Source: Gilliamella sp. Pra-s52 (GTDB lineage Bacteria > Pseudomonadota > Gammaproteobacteria > Enterobacterales > Orbaceae). Taken from it: 64,000 nucleotides of DNA. The position numbers were made by a program, and so were the translations under genes. Every line of letters starts with the position of its first letter. The first letter of the stretch is position 1. The notes beneath the pieces are model-generated. The model ran no database searches and was not told the origin of the DNA. It saw only the letters and a list, made by a program, of their open reading frames with translations. Shown here in pieces: positions 39,450 to 48,345 of the stretch. The stretch is taken from contig NZ_WTEY01000001.1 in assembly GCF_009795805.1 (NCBI RefSeq), forward strand, positions 1 to 64,000, written 5' to 3'.

Positions 39450-39983
39450 TTATTTGCCCCAAATTGAGACCTTAGGAAGTGAAAAGAGCTGTGATACTAA
39501 TATGGCTAAACTGACGATAAGATAGCAAGCAAAGATGATAATCATCCACTGTGACATTTCGATAGTTAAAAATGTCCAAATTTTATCGGCGCAAGAACCA
39601 TAAGCATTAAACAAGCTAGGGAACCATAAGTCTAGCGGTAACCAAGCTGGAAATTGGACGTTAATTGAGCAAGTGTCACTTAAATTTGGTTCAAATTGTA
39701 GGTGGGCATGGAATATTGCTAACGAAAATCCTTTATAAGCACTAAAAAGCCAAATTAAAATGCCGATTAATCGAGCAATTATGTTTTTAGGTATAATAAG
39801 TCCAACGATGCTAGCTAACATGATGCCAAATATGGCACAACGCTGATAAATACAAAGCGTACAAGGGGCGAGCCCTAAACCATATTGAAAATAAAGTGCG
39901 ATTATTTCAAAGCTAAGAGTGGAAAAGAACAATAAGAACCAAGCAAATCTGCTTTGTGAGTATTGATTAAGCAGTGATAACAT
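39450..39983 (-). CDS. dsbB: Disulfide bond formation protein DsbB
   Basis: DsbB re-oxidises DsbA in the periplasm and passes electrons to quinones. The 177-residue protein has four membrane helices and both cysteine pairs: C41-C44 in APCTLCIYQR and C105/C131 in the second periplasmic loop. R48 beside the first pair matches the quinone-binding arginine of E. coli. It is divergent from rluC. With DsbC in this window, it points to an active thiol-oxidation system. Confidence 0.94.
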   Translation of the reverse strand: MLSLLNQYSQSRFAWFLLFFSTLSFEIIALYFQYGLGLAPCTLCIYQRCAIFGIMLASIVGLIIPKNIIARLIGILIWLFSAYKGFSLAIFHAHLQFEPNLSDTCSINVQFPAWLPLDLWFPSLFNAYGSCADKIWTFLTIEMSQWMIIIFACYLIVSLAILVSQLFSLPKVSIWGK

Positions 39984-40131
39984 ACTATTTTATTCCCCCA
40001 TATTCCGTTATAATCGTTTAACTTTAATTATATTGAATATCATCTATCGTTATTCCTTAATGCCGATAGTGTAGTTTATTTTTGAATAATGTAAATGACT
40101 TTATTTATTGATAGCGGATTAATCATTTCTT

Positions 40132-41103
40132 ATGGACTCAAATGCTCCACAAACAAAATTGCAAGTCTCATTTGTTACCATCTCAGAGGAAAATGTGACA
40201 CAACGTATTGATAACTTTTTAATCACCTATTTAAAAGGTGTACCAAAAAGTATGATTTATCGTATTTTAAGAAAGGGCGAAGTGCGTGTTAATAAAAAGC
40301 GTATTAAGCCTGAGTATAAATTAAATATTGGTGATGAAATTCGTATTCCTCCTATTCGCATCGCTGAAAAAGCCACATCTGAAATTTCAACCAAGCTTAA
40401 TAAGGTGGCTGATTTAGAAAGGGCTATTATTTATGAAGATGATGTTTTATTAGCGATTAATAAACCATCGGGTATCGCGGTTCATGGGGGGAGTGGTTTG
40501 AGCTTTGGGGTGATCGAGGGATTGCGTGCACTAAGACCTGAAGCAAAGTTTTTGGAGTTAGTGCATCGTATTGACCGCGAAACATCGGGCGTGTTGCTGA
40601 TCGCCAAAAAACGCTCGGCATTAAAAGCGTTACACGAACAGTTACGCCTTAAGCAAATGCAAAAAAATTATTTGGCGCTTGTTAAGGGGAATTGGCCTTC
40701 TGAATGTAAGGTGATTCAGGCTCCTTTACTTAAAAATGTGTTGAAAAACGGCGAGCGAGTGGTGAAAGTCGATAAAGAGGGTAAACCGTCAGAAACTCGC
40801 TTTAAAGTTGAAGAACGTTTTGATTTTGCTACTTTGATTAAAGCTAGTCCCGTTACTGGGCGTACGCATCAAATTCGCATTCATACTCAATATGCTAATC
40901 ATCCTATTGCTTTTGATGATCGTTATGGTGATAAGCAATTTGATGCGTTGTTAGCAGGTACTAAGCTTAGTCGGTTATTTTTACATGCCGCAAGTGTTAA
41001 ATTTATTCATCCTAAAAGCCAACAAGAGATGCAATTAAACGCACCTATGGATGATGCTTTACAGAACTGTTTAACTTATCTTAGAAAAGATAAATATTCT
41101 TAG
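40132..41103 (+). CDS. rluC: Pseudouridine synthase RluC
   Basis: RluC makes pseudouridine at 23S rRNA positions 955, 2504 and 2580. The 323-residue protein has an N-terminal S4 RNA-binding domain (RIDNFLITYLKGVPKSMIYR region, about 25-85) and a catalytic domain with D148 in HRIDRETSG and GRTHQIRIHTQY. It is close to E. coli RluC (319). It is divergent from dsbB; in E. coli it is divergent from rne. Confidence 0.93.
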   Translation: MDSNAPQTKLQVSFVTISEENVTQRIDNFLITYLKGVPKSMIYRILRKGEVRVNKKRIKPEYKLNIGDEIRIPPIRIAEKATSEISTKLNKVADLERAIIYEDDVLLAINKPSGIAVHGGSGLSFGVIEGLRALRPEAKFLELVHRIDRETSGVLLIAKKRSALKALHEQLRLKQMQKNYLALVKGNWPSECKVIQAPLLKNVLKNGERVVKVDKEGKPSETRFKVEERFDFATLIKASPVTGRTHQIRIHTQYANHPIAFDDRYGDKQFDALLAGTKLSRLFLHAASVKFIHPKSQQEMQLNAPMDDALQNCLTYLRKDKYS

Positions 41104-41152
41104 AAAAATAAATATCAGAACACAGAATCTTAAAATAAAAAAAGGTATATGA

Positions 41153-41815
41153 ATGAAAGATTTAAATTTATATTTAATTAGACATGGTCAAACGCAGTGG
41201 AATGTTAAAGATCAGATGCAAGGTTCAAAAGATTCTCCTTTAACTGAGCAAGGTGTTTTAGGTGCTAAATTAACTGGGCAATATTTAAAAGATGTTCCTT
41301 TTATACAAGCTTATTCAAGCCCACAAAAGCGTGCTATGGATACGCGTAATTATATCGTTAATGAAAATAATATGGCTATTAATACTTTTGAGCTTGCAGA
41401 TTTGTGTGAAATGGATTTTGGCCTTTGGGAAGGTAAGCATGTGCCTACTTTAAAACAAGATGTGCCCGAATTTAATGTTTATTTAACCGATCCAGCTAAT
41501 TTTGATGCGTCAGTTAATCAAGGCGAAAATTATCTTGATAGTTTAACGCGTATGAAGCAAGGGTTAAATACCATTGTGCAAAATGCACCACAAGATTCAG
41601 GAAATATTTTGGTTGTGTCGCATGGCACGGTATTGCGCATATTGCTTTGTGTTTTAAATGGTGGCGATTGGCGTTTACATCGTGATGAGGCGTATTTTCC
41701 TCGGATGTTAAATACTAGCATTAGTGTGGTCAATTATAAGCAGCATGATGATCAAGCTTCAGGCGAATTTACGGTGAAATTCTATAATAATGTGGATCAT
41801 TTGACCGACAAATAA
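41153..41815 (+). CDS. Histidine phosphatase family protein
   Basis: A 220-residue member of the phosphoglycerate mutase/histidine phosphatase superfamily. It has the phospho-histidine motif LIRHGQTQWN (about 8-17), SSPQKRAMDT, EMDFGLWEGK and the second histidine in VVSHGTVLRI. The overall form resembles GpmB/CobC-like phosphatases. Substrate cannot be inferred. It follows rluC after 49 bases and may be cotranscribed. Confidence 0.85.
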   Translation: MKDLNLYLIRHGQTQWNVKDQMQGSKDSPLTEQGVLGAKLTGQYLKDVPFIQAYSSPQKRAMDTRNYIVNENNMAINTFELADLCEMDFGLWEGKHVPTLKQDVPEFNVYLTDPANFDASVNQGENYLDSLTRMKQGLNTIVQNAPQDSGNILVVSHGTVLRILLCVLNGGDWRLHRDEAYFPRMLNTSISVVNYKQHDDQASGEFTVKFYNNVDHLTDK

Positions 41816-41829
41816 GAGTTTGGGTTATA

Positions 41830-41864
41830 CCTCGACTCATGCATATTTTAATCATGAGTCGAGG
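41830..41864. repeat. 12-bp inverted repeat between convergent genes
   Basis: Perfect arms cctcgactcatg/catgagtcgagg with an 11-nt loop, between the convergent phosphatase and bepA genes. It lacks a T tract on both sides, so if it ends transcription it does so in a non-standard way. Confidence 0.65.
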
Positions 41865-41882
41865 CGTTACAATTTTATTCTG

Positions 41883-43334
41883 TTATCGTGTATAAGCTGT
41901 ATAGCGTTTTTGCAGTTGTTGTAATTGTTTGATTCTTGCATCCATTTTCGACATCATCGTTTGATTGCCTTTGGTTTGGTTTTTCGCATTTTGCAAAATG
42001 GTGATCGCTTGTTTAAAATTGCCTCTTAATGCGCTGATTTCTGCTTGTGCACTCATTTCTTGCGCTCTTGAACGTATTCCGCCATAAGCTGTAACAAGTA
42101 AATCCCAACCATTGATATCGTCATTATGGTCAAAAGTATAACGGTGTAATAAACTTATCGCTTGTTGGTAGTTTTTGCTTTTTATATATGCATTTGCTAG
42201 ATTCAATTGTAATGCTGAGCTATCAGGTGCTTTTTTTAATGCCGCTTGCAAGCGTGTAATGGCTGCACTGCTGTTGTTGAGCGCTAAATCAATATCAGTC
42301 ATTAAATCAATATACCATATGTTATTCGGGTCATTGTCTAGCAATGGTTGCAACTGTTGTTTGGCTTTTTGGTTGTTACCGTTTAGGTTGTCAGCTAAAG
42401 CACTACCATAAATAGCGGCAATATTGCTTTGTTCATTATTTAGCTTTTTATAAGATTGTATTAATAGTTGGCCTGCATTTTTTTTGTTATTAATTAAAAT
42501 TGCTAAACGTGCTTTAGCTAAATAATAGTTTAGTGAAGGTGTTATGTTCTTTTTACTGTATTGCAAGGAACGATTGCGAATATCTGTTATTCGGCTATTA
42601 GGCAATGGGTGAGTAAGTAATATTTCTGGTGGTTTGCTACTAAAACGACTTTGGTCGGCTAGTTTTTGTAAAAATTCAGATGAGGCATACGGATCAAATC
42701 CTGCTTTTGATAGCGTTCTAAGACCAACACGATCAGCTTCTTGTTCGTTACTTTGTGTAAAGCTGATCATGTTTTGTGCTGAACCCGCCATAGTGCTCGT
42801 CATTGCTGCCATGCCCGCTTCGGGGTTGGCTAGAGTTAGTAAAATGGAGCCTAATGTTGCTCCCCAAACATAAGGGCTTGTGCGGCTTTGGTTTTCCATT
42901 GCTCGCGCTAAATGGCGTTGGGTAACATGACCAATTTCGTGGGCCATAACCGAGGCTAATTGGCTTTCATTATCGGTATCTAATATTAGTTTAGAGTGAA
43001 TGATGACATTTCCACCAAAAAAGGCAAAGGCATTAAGTACATCACTTTTCATAATATAAAAATGGAAAGGCGTTTTTACCGATTCTGATTTAGCGACTAA
43101 TTTTTTTCCCAGATCATTAATATATTGGTTTAGAACGGGATCATTGATTATTGGGGCGCTGTTTCGTAACATGCGTATATAATAGTCACCCATTTCCATT
43201 TCTTGACCAATGCTAAGGGTTGTAGACGCTGCGGTTCCTATATCGGGTAGGTTGATATTATCAGCATAAACAATAGGAGTGCTTTGTAGTAGTAACGAGG
43301 TAGATAGTGTAAATGCGATGACTTTTTTTAACAT
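41883..43334 (-). CDS. bepA: Periplasmic metalloprotease/chaperone BepA
   Basis: BepA helps assemble LptD and degrades stalled outer-membrane proteins. The 483-residue protein has a signal peptide (about 1-24), a M48 zinc-protease domain with HEIGH at 132-136 and a later EQEADRVG glutamate ligand, and a C-terminal TPR region (about 270-480). The length and order match E. coli BepA (487). ATG 43334 is chosen; the frame extends four codons further only with a TTG start. Confidence 0.92.
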   Translation of the reverse strand: MLKKVIAFTLSTSLLLQSTPIVYADNINLPDIGTAASTTLSIGQEMEMGDYYIRMLRNSAPIINDPVLNQYINDLGKKLVAKSESVKTPFHFYIMKSDVLNAFAFFGGNVIIHSKLILDTDNESQLASVMAHEIGHVTQRHLARAMENQSRTSPYVWGATLGSILLTLANPEAGMAAMTSTMAGSAQNMISFTQSNEQEADRVGLRTLSKAGFDPYASSEFLQKLADQSRFSSKPPEILLTHPLPNSRITDIRNRSLQYSKKNITPSLNYYLAKARLAILINNKKNAGQLLIQSYKKLNNEQSNIAAIYGSALADNLNGNNQKAKQQLQPLLDNDPNNIWYIDLMTDIDLALNNSSAAITRLQAALKKAPDSSALQLNLANAYIKSKNYQQAISLLHRYTFDHNDDINGWDLLVTAYGGIRSRAQEMSAQAEISALRGNFKQAITILQNAKNQTKGNQTMMSKMDARIKQLQQLQKRYTAYTR

Positions 43335-43456
43335 TATTTCAACCAATTAAGATAAGATTATTTTGATTTATTTTAGCTGAAAAAAAACACAATATCACTT
43401 TGAATTTTTAAAGCGAGTTTAATCTTTAGGCGATAGTTGTTTTGGATAACTAATAT

Positions 43457-43495
43457 AAAAACACAACAGCAATTGGTTTATTACTGTTGTGTTTT
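43457..43495 (-). terminator. proS terminator
   Basis: A perfect 12-bp stem aaaacacaacag/ctgttgtgtttt (43457-43468 with 43484-43495) with a 15-nt loop. The run of U residues follows on the minus strand, 18 bases after the proS stop. Confidence 0.85.
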
Positions 43496-43513
43496 GAAGG
43501 TTAATTTCAGAAG

Positions 43514-45235
43514 TTAAGCTAATTGACGGCGATGTTTGATAAAGTCGATAATATTGTCCACTTTTATCATTTCTTTATCACCACCAGCTCGATGTTTGTA
43601 TTCTACTTCACCGTTTTCAAGGTTACGTTCGCCAATCACAATTGTGTGTGGAATACCAATCAATTCCGCATCAGCAAACATTACTCCAGGGCGTTCTTTG
43701 CGGTCATCAAATAAGACTTCAATGCCAGCAGCTTGTAGATCTGCGTAAAGTTTTTCTGCGGTAGCTTGAACTTTTTCAGATTTATGCATGTTCATTGGAA
43801 TAATGACAACACTGAATGGGGCGATTGCTTCTGGCCAAATAATACCACGATCGTCATGGCATTGTTCAATAGCTGCTGCCACAATTCGACTAACGCCAAT
43901 GCCGTAACAACCCATGATCATAACGTGGTTTTGTCCATCTTCACCTTGGACGGTGGCTTTCATTGCTTGCGAGTATTTAGTGCCAAGTTGGAAGATATGC
44001 CCAACTTCTATACCGCGTTTAATTTGTAATGTGCCTTTGCCATCTGGGCTGATGTCACCTTCAACAACGTTGCGAATGTCTTCAATACGCGGCAGGGTAA
44101 CGTCGCGCTGCCAGTTAATATTAAAGTAATGCTTATGATCGATATTCGCACCGGCACTAAAGTCACTCATAACCGCGACATCGCGGTCGATAATAATTGG
44201 CATATTGAGGTTAATTGGCCCTAATGATCCCGGACCTGCGTTGACAATGGCGCGGATTTCTTCTTCGGTTGCAAATTCTAATGGCGAGGCAACAATATCG
44301 ATTTTTTCGGCTTTGATTTCGTTTAAGGTGTGGTCGCCTCGAACTAGTAGTGCAACAAGTTGGTGTCCGCTTTCTTTTGTGGCTTTAACCATTAAGGTTT
44401 TAACCGTTTTTTCAATCGGCACATTGAACTGTTCAACTAATTCGTCAATGGTTTTGGCATTAGGTGTATCGATCAGCTCCATGGTTTTAGTCGGTTCTGC
44501 TCGTTTTTGTGTTGGTGCTTGTGCTTGCGCCATTTCGATATTAGCGGCATAGTCTGATTCAGTTGAGAATACAATATCGTCTTCACCACTGTCGGCTAAT
44601 ACTTGGAATTCGTGTGACCAGTTACCGCCAATTGATCCCGTGTCAGCTCTAACCGCTCTAAAATTTAAGCCTGCACGAGTAAATACGGCACTATAGGCTT
44701 TGTACATGTCATCGTACGTTTCTTGTAGCGATTCTTGTGTTGTATGAAATGAGTAGGCATCTTTCATGATAAATTCTCGTGAGCGCATAACGCCAAAACG
44801 TGGGCGAACTTCATCACGGAATTTTGTTTGAATTTGATATACATTAAGCGGTAGTTGTTTATATGAGCTAACTTCGTTACGTAGTAAGTCTGTAATGACT
44901 TCTTCATGGGTTGGCCCTAACACAAAATCACGTTCGCCTCGATCTTTAATGCGTAATAGTTCTGGGCCATACTGTTCCCAACGCCCACTTTCTTGCCAAA
45001 TATCTGCTGGTTGTACAACGGGCATGAGCACTTCAATTGCCCCTGCTTTGTTCATTTCTTCACGGACAATATTTTCAACTTTTTTAAGAACTCGGTAACC
45101 AGTGGGAAGCCAAGTATATAAACCTGCCGCAACTTTTCGGATCATACCGGCGCGTAGCATTAATTGATGACTAATGACTTCTGCATCAGCAGGGGTTTCT
45201 TTTAACGTAGAAAGAAGATATTTACTGGTTCGCAT
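43514..45235 (-). CDS. proS: Proline-tRNA ligase
   Basis: ProS charges tRNA-Pro. The 573-residue protein (E. coli 572) has class II motifs: motif 1 around [15 protein letters not shown], motif 2 with [17 protein letters not shown] and motif 3 with [10 protein letters not shown]. The central YbaK-like editing domain (about 230-390) removes mischarged alanine; the separate YbaK gene in this window removes cysteine. The C-terminal anticodon-binding domain follows from about 470. RBS upstream is weak. Confidence 0.96.
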   Translation of the reverse strand: MRTSKYLLSTLKETPADAEVISHQLMLRAGMIRKVAAGLYTWLPTGYRVLKKVENIVREEMNKAGAIEVLMPVVQPADIWQESGRWEQYGPELLRIKDRGERDFVLGPTHEEVITDLLRNEVSSYKQLPLNVYQIQTKFRDEVRPRFGVMRSREFIMKDAYSFHTTQESLQETYDDMYKAYSAVFTRAGLNFRAVRADTGSIGGNWSHEFQVLADSGEDDIVFSTESDYAANIEMAQAQAPTQKRAEPTKTMELIDTPNAKTIDELVEQFNVPIEKTVKTLMVKATKESGHQLVALLVRGDHTLNEIKAEKIDIVASPLEFATEEEIRAIVNAGPGSLGPINLNMPIIIDRDVAVMSDFSAGANIDHKHYFNINWQRDVTLPRIEDIRNVVEGDISPDGKGTLQIKRGIEVGHIFQLGTKYSQAMKATVQGEDGQNHVMIMGCYGIGVSRIVAAAIEQCHDDRGIIWPEAIAPFSVVIIPMNMHKSEKVQATAEKLYADLQAAGIEVLFDDRKERPGVMFADAELIGIPHTIVIGERNLENGEVEYKHRAGGDKEMIKVDNIIDFIKHRRQLA

Positions 45236-45393
45236 AAATTTATCCCGAAAAAATAATTTAGTTATAAATATAATAAAAATGTGAGTTAGTTTAACAGTAC
45301 CAAGCGCAACACTAAAGCAATTTTATTGGTAATTATTGTGAATAATAAAGATTAATTGTAAATTATTAGCATGAGTAATTAAACGAAATTGAT

Positions 45394-45798
45394 ATGGAGA
45401 AATTAAATTTATCACGCTTAGTGACTACCTTATTTGTGGTTTTGGTATTATACCAACCAGCTAAATTTATTAGCTATTATTTAACTGATTTTAGTTATGA
45501 AGAAATGATGGATTTTATGTGGGTGGATGATCGTACATGTTATTACCCTAGTGAGTTGGGCAACGGCAAATATAATTATGGTAAAGATTGTTCTATTTGT
45601 GAACAAATGAATCCGTATAAAAGTGACGGTATTTATATCAAAGAGGGGAATGGCTATATTATTGGTAATGATCTGATGAAAAAAGTTTATTTGAAAAGAA
45701 AACCTGATTACATTTCTTTAGAGCGATTTACTGGTGGGGAACTGTACGTTAAGGATTTTGAATCAGGCATTACCTGTAGCTTTTATTCATATGAGTAA
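45394..45798 (+). CDS. Hypothetical membrane-anchored protein, tandem copy 1
   Basis: Not recognised as a member of any known family. The 134-residue product has one hydrophobic segment (about 8-24), then a hydrophilic domain likely outside the cytoplasm. It has four cysteines (C49, C66, C69, C128) and shares segments with the next gene: YYLTDFSYEEMMDF, a NPYK motif and TGGELYVKDFESGITC. The two genes look like a duplication. No clear ribosome site precedes ATG 45394. It lies between proS and sdaC with no known partner, so no function can be assigned. Confidence 0.75.
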   Translation: MEKLNLSRLVTTLFVVLVLYQPAKFISYYLTDFSYEEMMDFMWVDDRTCYYPSELGNGKYNYGKDCSICEQMNPYKSDGIYIKEGNGYIIGNDLMKKVYLKRKPDYISLERFTGGELYVKDFESGITCSFYSYE

Positions 45799-45829
45799 TT
45801 TAGTAATAAATAATAAAAAATAATTGCTT

Positions 45830-46237
45830 ATGAAAATGATGAGAATCAAACAATTAAAAATATCGCATATTATTTATGTGCTATTAGTCTTTGCTATACT
45901 TTATTATCCTGTGAAAATAACCAAATATTATTTAATGGATTTAAGTTATGATGAAATTTTGGATTTTAACTGGAGAGGGTATGGGTGTGAAACTAAAGAT
46001 GGTCATAGGGTAGATGGTAGAGATTGCCCCTGTGGTGGAGGAATGATGGGACCAGGTGATCCTTATAAAATTAGTAATGAAGGGGATTTTTATTACAATG
46101 ATAAGCTTTTGGGAAAAGTTATCCTAAAAACAAAGCCAAGTTATTTTTCTGGTGGTGAAATTCTAACAGGCGGCGAATTAGAAATTGAGCATTTAGAAAC
46201 AGGAATAATTTGTTATTATGATTCAGTTCTTGATTGA
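45830..46237 (+). CDS. Hypothetical membrane-anchored protein, tandem copy 2
   Basis: Paralogue of the preceding gene, starting 31 bases after it and probably in the same transcript. The 135-residue product has an N-terminal membrane segment (about 11-27). It shares YYLMDLSYDEILDF, a DPYK motif and TGGELEIEHLETGIIC, and cysteines C53, C66, C68 and C128 that line up with copy 1. It has a glycine/methionine-rich insertion (GGGMMGPG). ATG 45830 is chosen; ATG codons at 45836 and 45839 are also possible. Confidence 0.75.
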   Translation: MKMMRIKQLKISHIIYVLLVFAILYYPVKITKYYLMDLSYDEILDFNWRGYGCETKDGHRVDGRDCPCGGGMMGPGDPYKISNEGDFYYNDKLLGKVILKTKPSYFSGGEILTGGELEIEHLETGIICYYDSVLD

Positions 46238-46780
46238 AATACAATCTTTAATATGTAGGAAAACACCCCGTTGTTTACACTTCATGGTTAAAATAATCTT
46301 CTAAAAACATTTAAGACATTTTTCAGAAAATCCTTTTATGCGATTTTTACGGTAATTTAATTGTTAATAAATTGTTCTTAAGCTTTTGTTTTCTATCTTT
46401 TAAATCCTGACCTATTTGCTGATTATGCTGTAAATTATCATAAATGCCTATGCATATTGCCTTTGGTGCTTGTGAGAAAATTTTGTTTAAATATATCTGC
46501 TGTTGTCTTTTTAGCAAAAATAAGTGTTTGAGGCTATAGTTGATGTTTTTATTATGGTTGCACATTATTACTTAATGTAGAGATTAATTACTAATATCAA
46601 ATACTAATCGTCTGGTTATATAACCCCCCATTGACTTGTTTATTAAATTTAGCAGCTTTCATTTAAGCTTAGTTAAATTTGTGTTATAGCAAGTATCTTG
46701 CTCTGTTTTTTTTGGAATCAAAATTGATTCTTTAATTTTTTTTAAGTTATTAAGTATCAATTTGGATATTAATTATAACG
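46238..46780. other. Gene-poor region upstream of sdaC
   Basis: No convincing gene lies in this stretch. A 72-codon minus-strand frame (ATG at 46565 to 46347, product starting MCNHNKNINYSLKH) has no ribosome site and no recognisable family; it could be a small gene or chance. The rest is AT-rich. The sdaC control region begins just downstream with the CRP site. Confidence 0.4.
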
Positions 46781-46807
46781 TTGATTATATTTAATTTTTT
46801 GTTTTTA

Positions 46808-46850
46808 TGTGATGCTGATCACTTTGTTAAAAATATTAAATTGATATCAT
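46808..46850 (+). promoter_or_regulatory. CRP site and promoter of sdaC
   Basis: TGTGA-TGCTGA-TCACT at 46808-46823 matches 9 of the 10 core CRP bases. A -10-like TATCAT lies at 46845-46850. A start near 46857 would put CRP centred at about -41.5, the class II position. E. coli sdaCB is CRP-activated, which fits. Confidence 0.7.
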
Positions 46851-46885
46851 ATGCGGCAAATTTTAGATTAAGGAGTAGTAAAAAA

Positions 46886-48181
46886 ATGAGTAAGCTAAGG
46901 GATAATCAAATAAATGCCAATAATGATTCAGCATTATCTAAATGGCGAAAAAGCGATTCATTATGGATGTTAAGCCTTTATGGTACTGCCATTGGCGCAG
47001 GTGTGCTTTTTTTGCCCATTAACGCTGGTGTGGGAGGGTTAATTCCACTGTTAGTGATGTTGATTCTTGCCTTTCCTATGACTTTCTTTGCACATCAAGC
47101 GTTATGTCGATTTGTTTTATCAGGTAAAAGTCGCGAAGGCGATATTACTGTTGTGGTCGAAGAGGCTTTTGGACGCACAGCAGGGAACTGGATAACAGTT
47201 CTTTATTTTTTTGCCATTTATCCAATATTATTGGTATATAGTGTTGGTATTACTAACACTGTTGATAGTTTTATGGTTAATCAACTTGGCATGTCATCGC
47301 TTCCAAGGGGATTGCTTTCATTTGTTTTAGTCGCATTTTTAATGTTGATTGTTCAATTTGGTGAAGATCTTATCGTTAAAGTTATGTCGATATTAGTTTT
47401 TCCATTTATTGCTGTTTTAATGATTTTAGCGTTGTTTTTAATTCCTGAGTGGAATGGTGAGCTTTTTGCTAATTGGTCGTTTAGTAGTGGTAGTGATGGT
47501 GGACAAAGTATTTTAATGACACTTTGGCTAGTTATTCCTGTTATGGTTTTTGCGTTTAATCATTCACCGATTATTTCATCTTTAGCGGTCGCGAAACGTA
47601 AAGAATATGGTGATGTTTATGCTGAACCTAAATGTACTAGAATTATTGCAGCAAGTAATATTATGATGGTTGTAACGGTGATGTTTTTTGTTTTTAGTTG
47701 TGCGCTTTGCTTGTCACCCGCTGAACTTTTAGATGCAAAAGCTCAAAATATTTCAACGTTATCGTATTTGGCTAATCGATTTAATTCACCTGTTATTGAG
47801 TATATTGGCCCTCCAATTGCATTTATTGCAATGGCTAAATCATTTTTAGGTCACTACCTTGGTGGTAAAGAAGGGTTTAATGGTGTTGTTAATAAATTCT
47901 TGCGTAGTCGTAATAAAACAATTTCAGAAAAGAAGCTTGATAAATTAGCTATTGCCTTTATGTTTTTAACAGCATGGGGCGTTGCAACATTAAATCCAAG
48001 TATTTTAGGCCTGATTGAGTCACTTGGTGGTCCAATTTTAGCGATCTTATTATTTTTGATGCCAATGTATGCCATTCATAAATTACCCGTATTGGCAAAA
48101 TATCGTGGCAAACTAAGTAATATTTTTATTGTTGTGATGGGAATTGTTGCGATTTCAGCAGCTATTTATAATTTGCTATAA
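46886..48181 (+). CDS. sdaC: Serine/proton symporter SdaC
   Basis: SdaC imports L-serine with protons. The 431-residue protein has about eleven membrane helices and matches E. coli SdaC (429) throughout, including WMLSLYGTAIGAGVLFLPIN, FFAIYPILLVYSVGITNT and AFNHSPIISSLAVAK. ATG 46886 is preferred because AAGGAG lies 10 bases upstream and because the longer frame would start upstream of the promoter. It precedes sdaB, so uptake and breakdown of serine are paired. Confidence 0.95.
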   Translation: MSKLRDNQINANNDSALSKWRKSDSLWMLSLYGTAIGAGVLFLPINAGVGGLIPLLVMLILAFPMTFFAHQALCRFVLSGKSREGDITVVVEEAFGRTAGNWITVLYFFAIYPILLVYSVGITNTVDSFMVNQLGMSSLPRGLLSFVLVAFLMLIVQFGEDLIVKVMSILVFPFIAVLMILALFLIPEWNGELFANWSFSSGSDGGQSILMTLWLVIPVMVFAFNHSPIISSLAVAKRKEYGDVYAEPKCTRIIAASNIMMVVTVMFFVFSCALCLSPAELLDAKAQNISTLSYLANRFNSPVIEYIGPPIAFIAMAKSFLGHYLGGKEGFNGVVNKFLRSRNKTISEKKLDKLAIAFMFLTAWGVATLNPSILGLIESLGGPILAILLFLMPMYAIHKLPVLAKYRGKLSNIFIVVMGIVAISAAIYNLL

Positions 48182-48345
48182 AATTTGTTTAATTGACTAT
48201 AGATCATCTATTCGTTTTTTATTGGTAAAATTCGTTAGTATGCGTCGATGAATGGTGTTTTATTTATAAAAAAGCTTATAAGTAAATTTACAAAGGTATA
48301 ACTAGGCTAGTACGATTAATTTGTGCTGCCTTAAAAAGGAAAAAT

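Noticed and set aside
46347-46565. Small minus-strand gene of 72 codons
   Set aside because: No ribosome site and no recognisable family; kept only as a mention in the gene-poor region entry.
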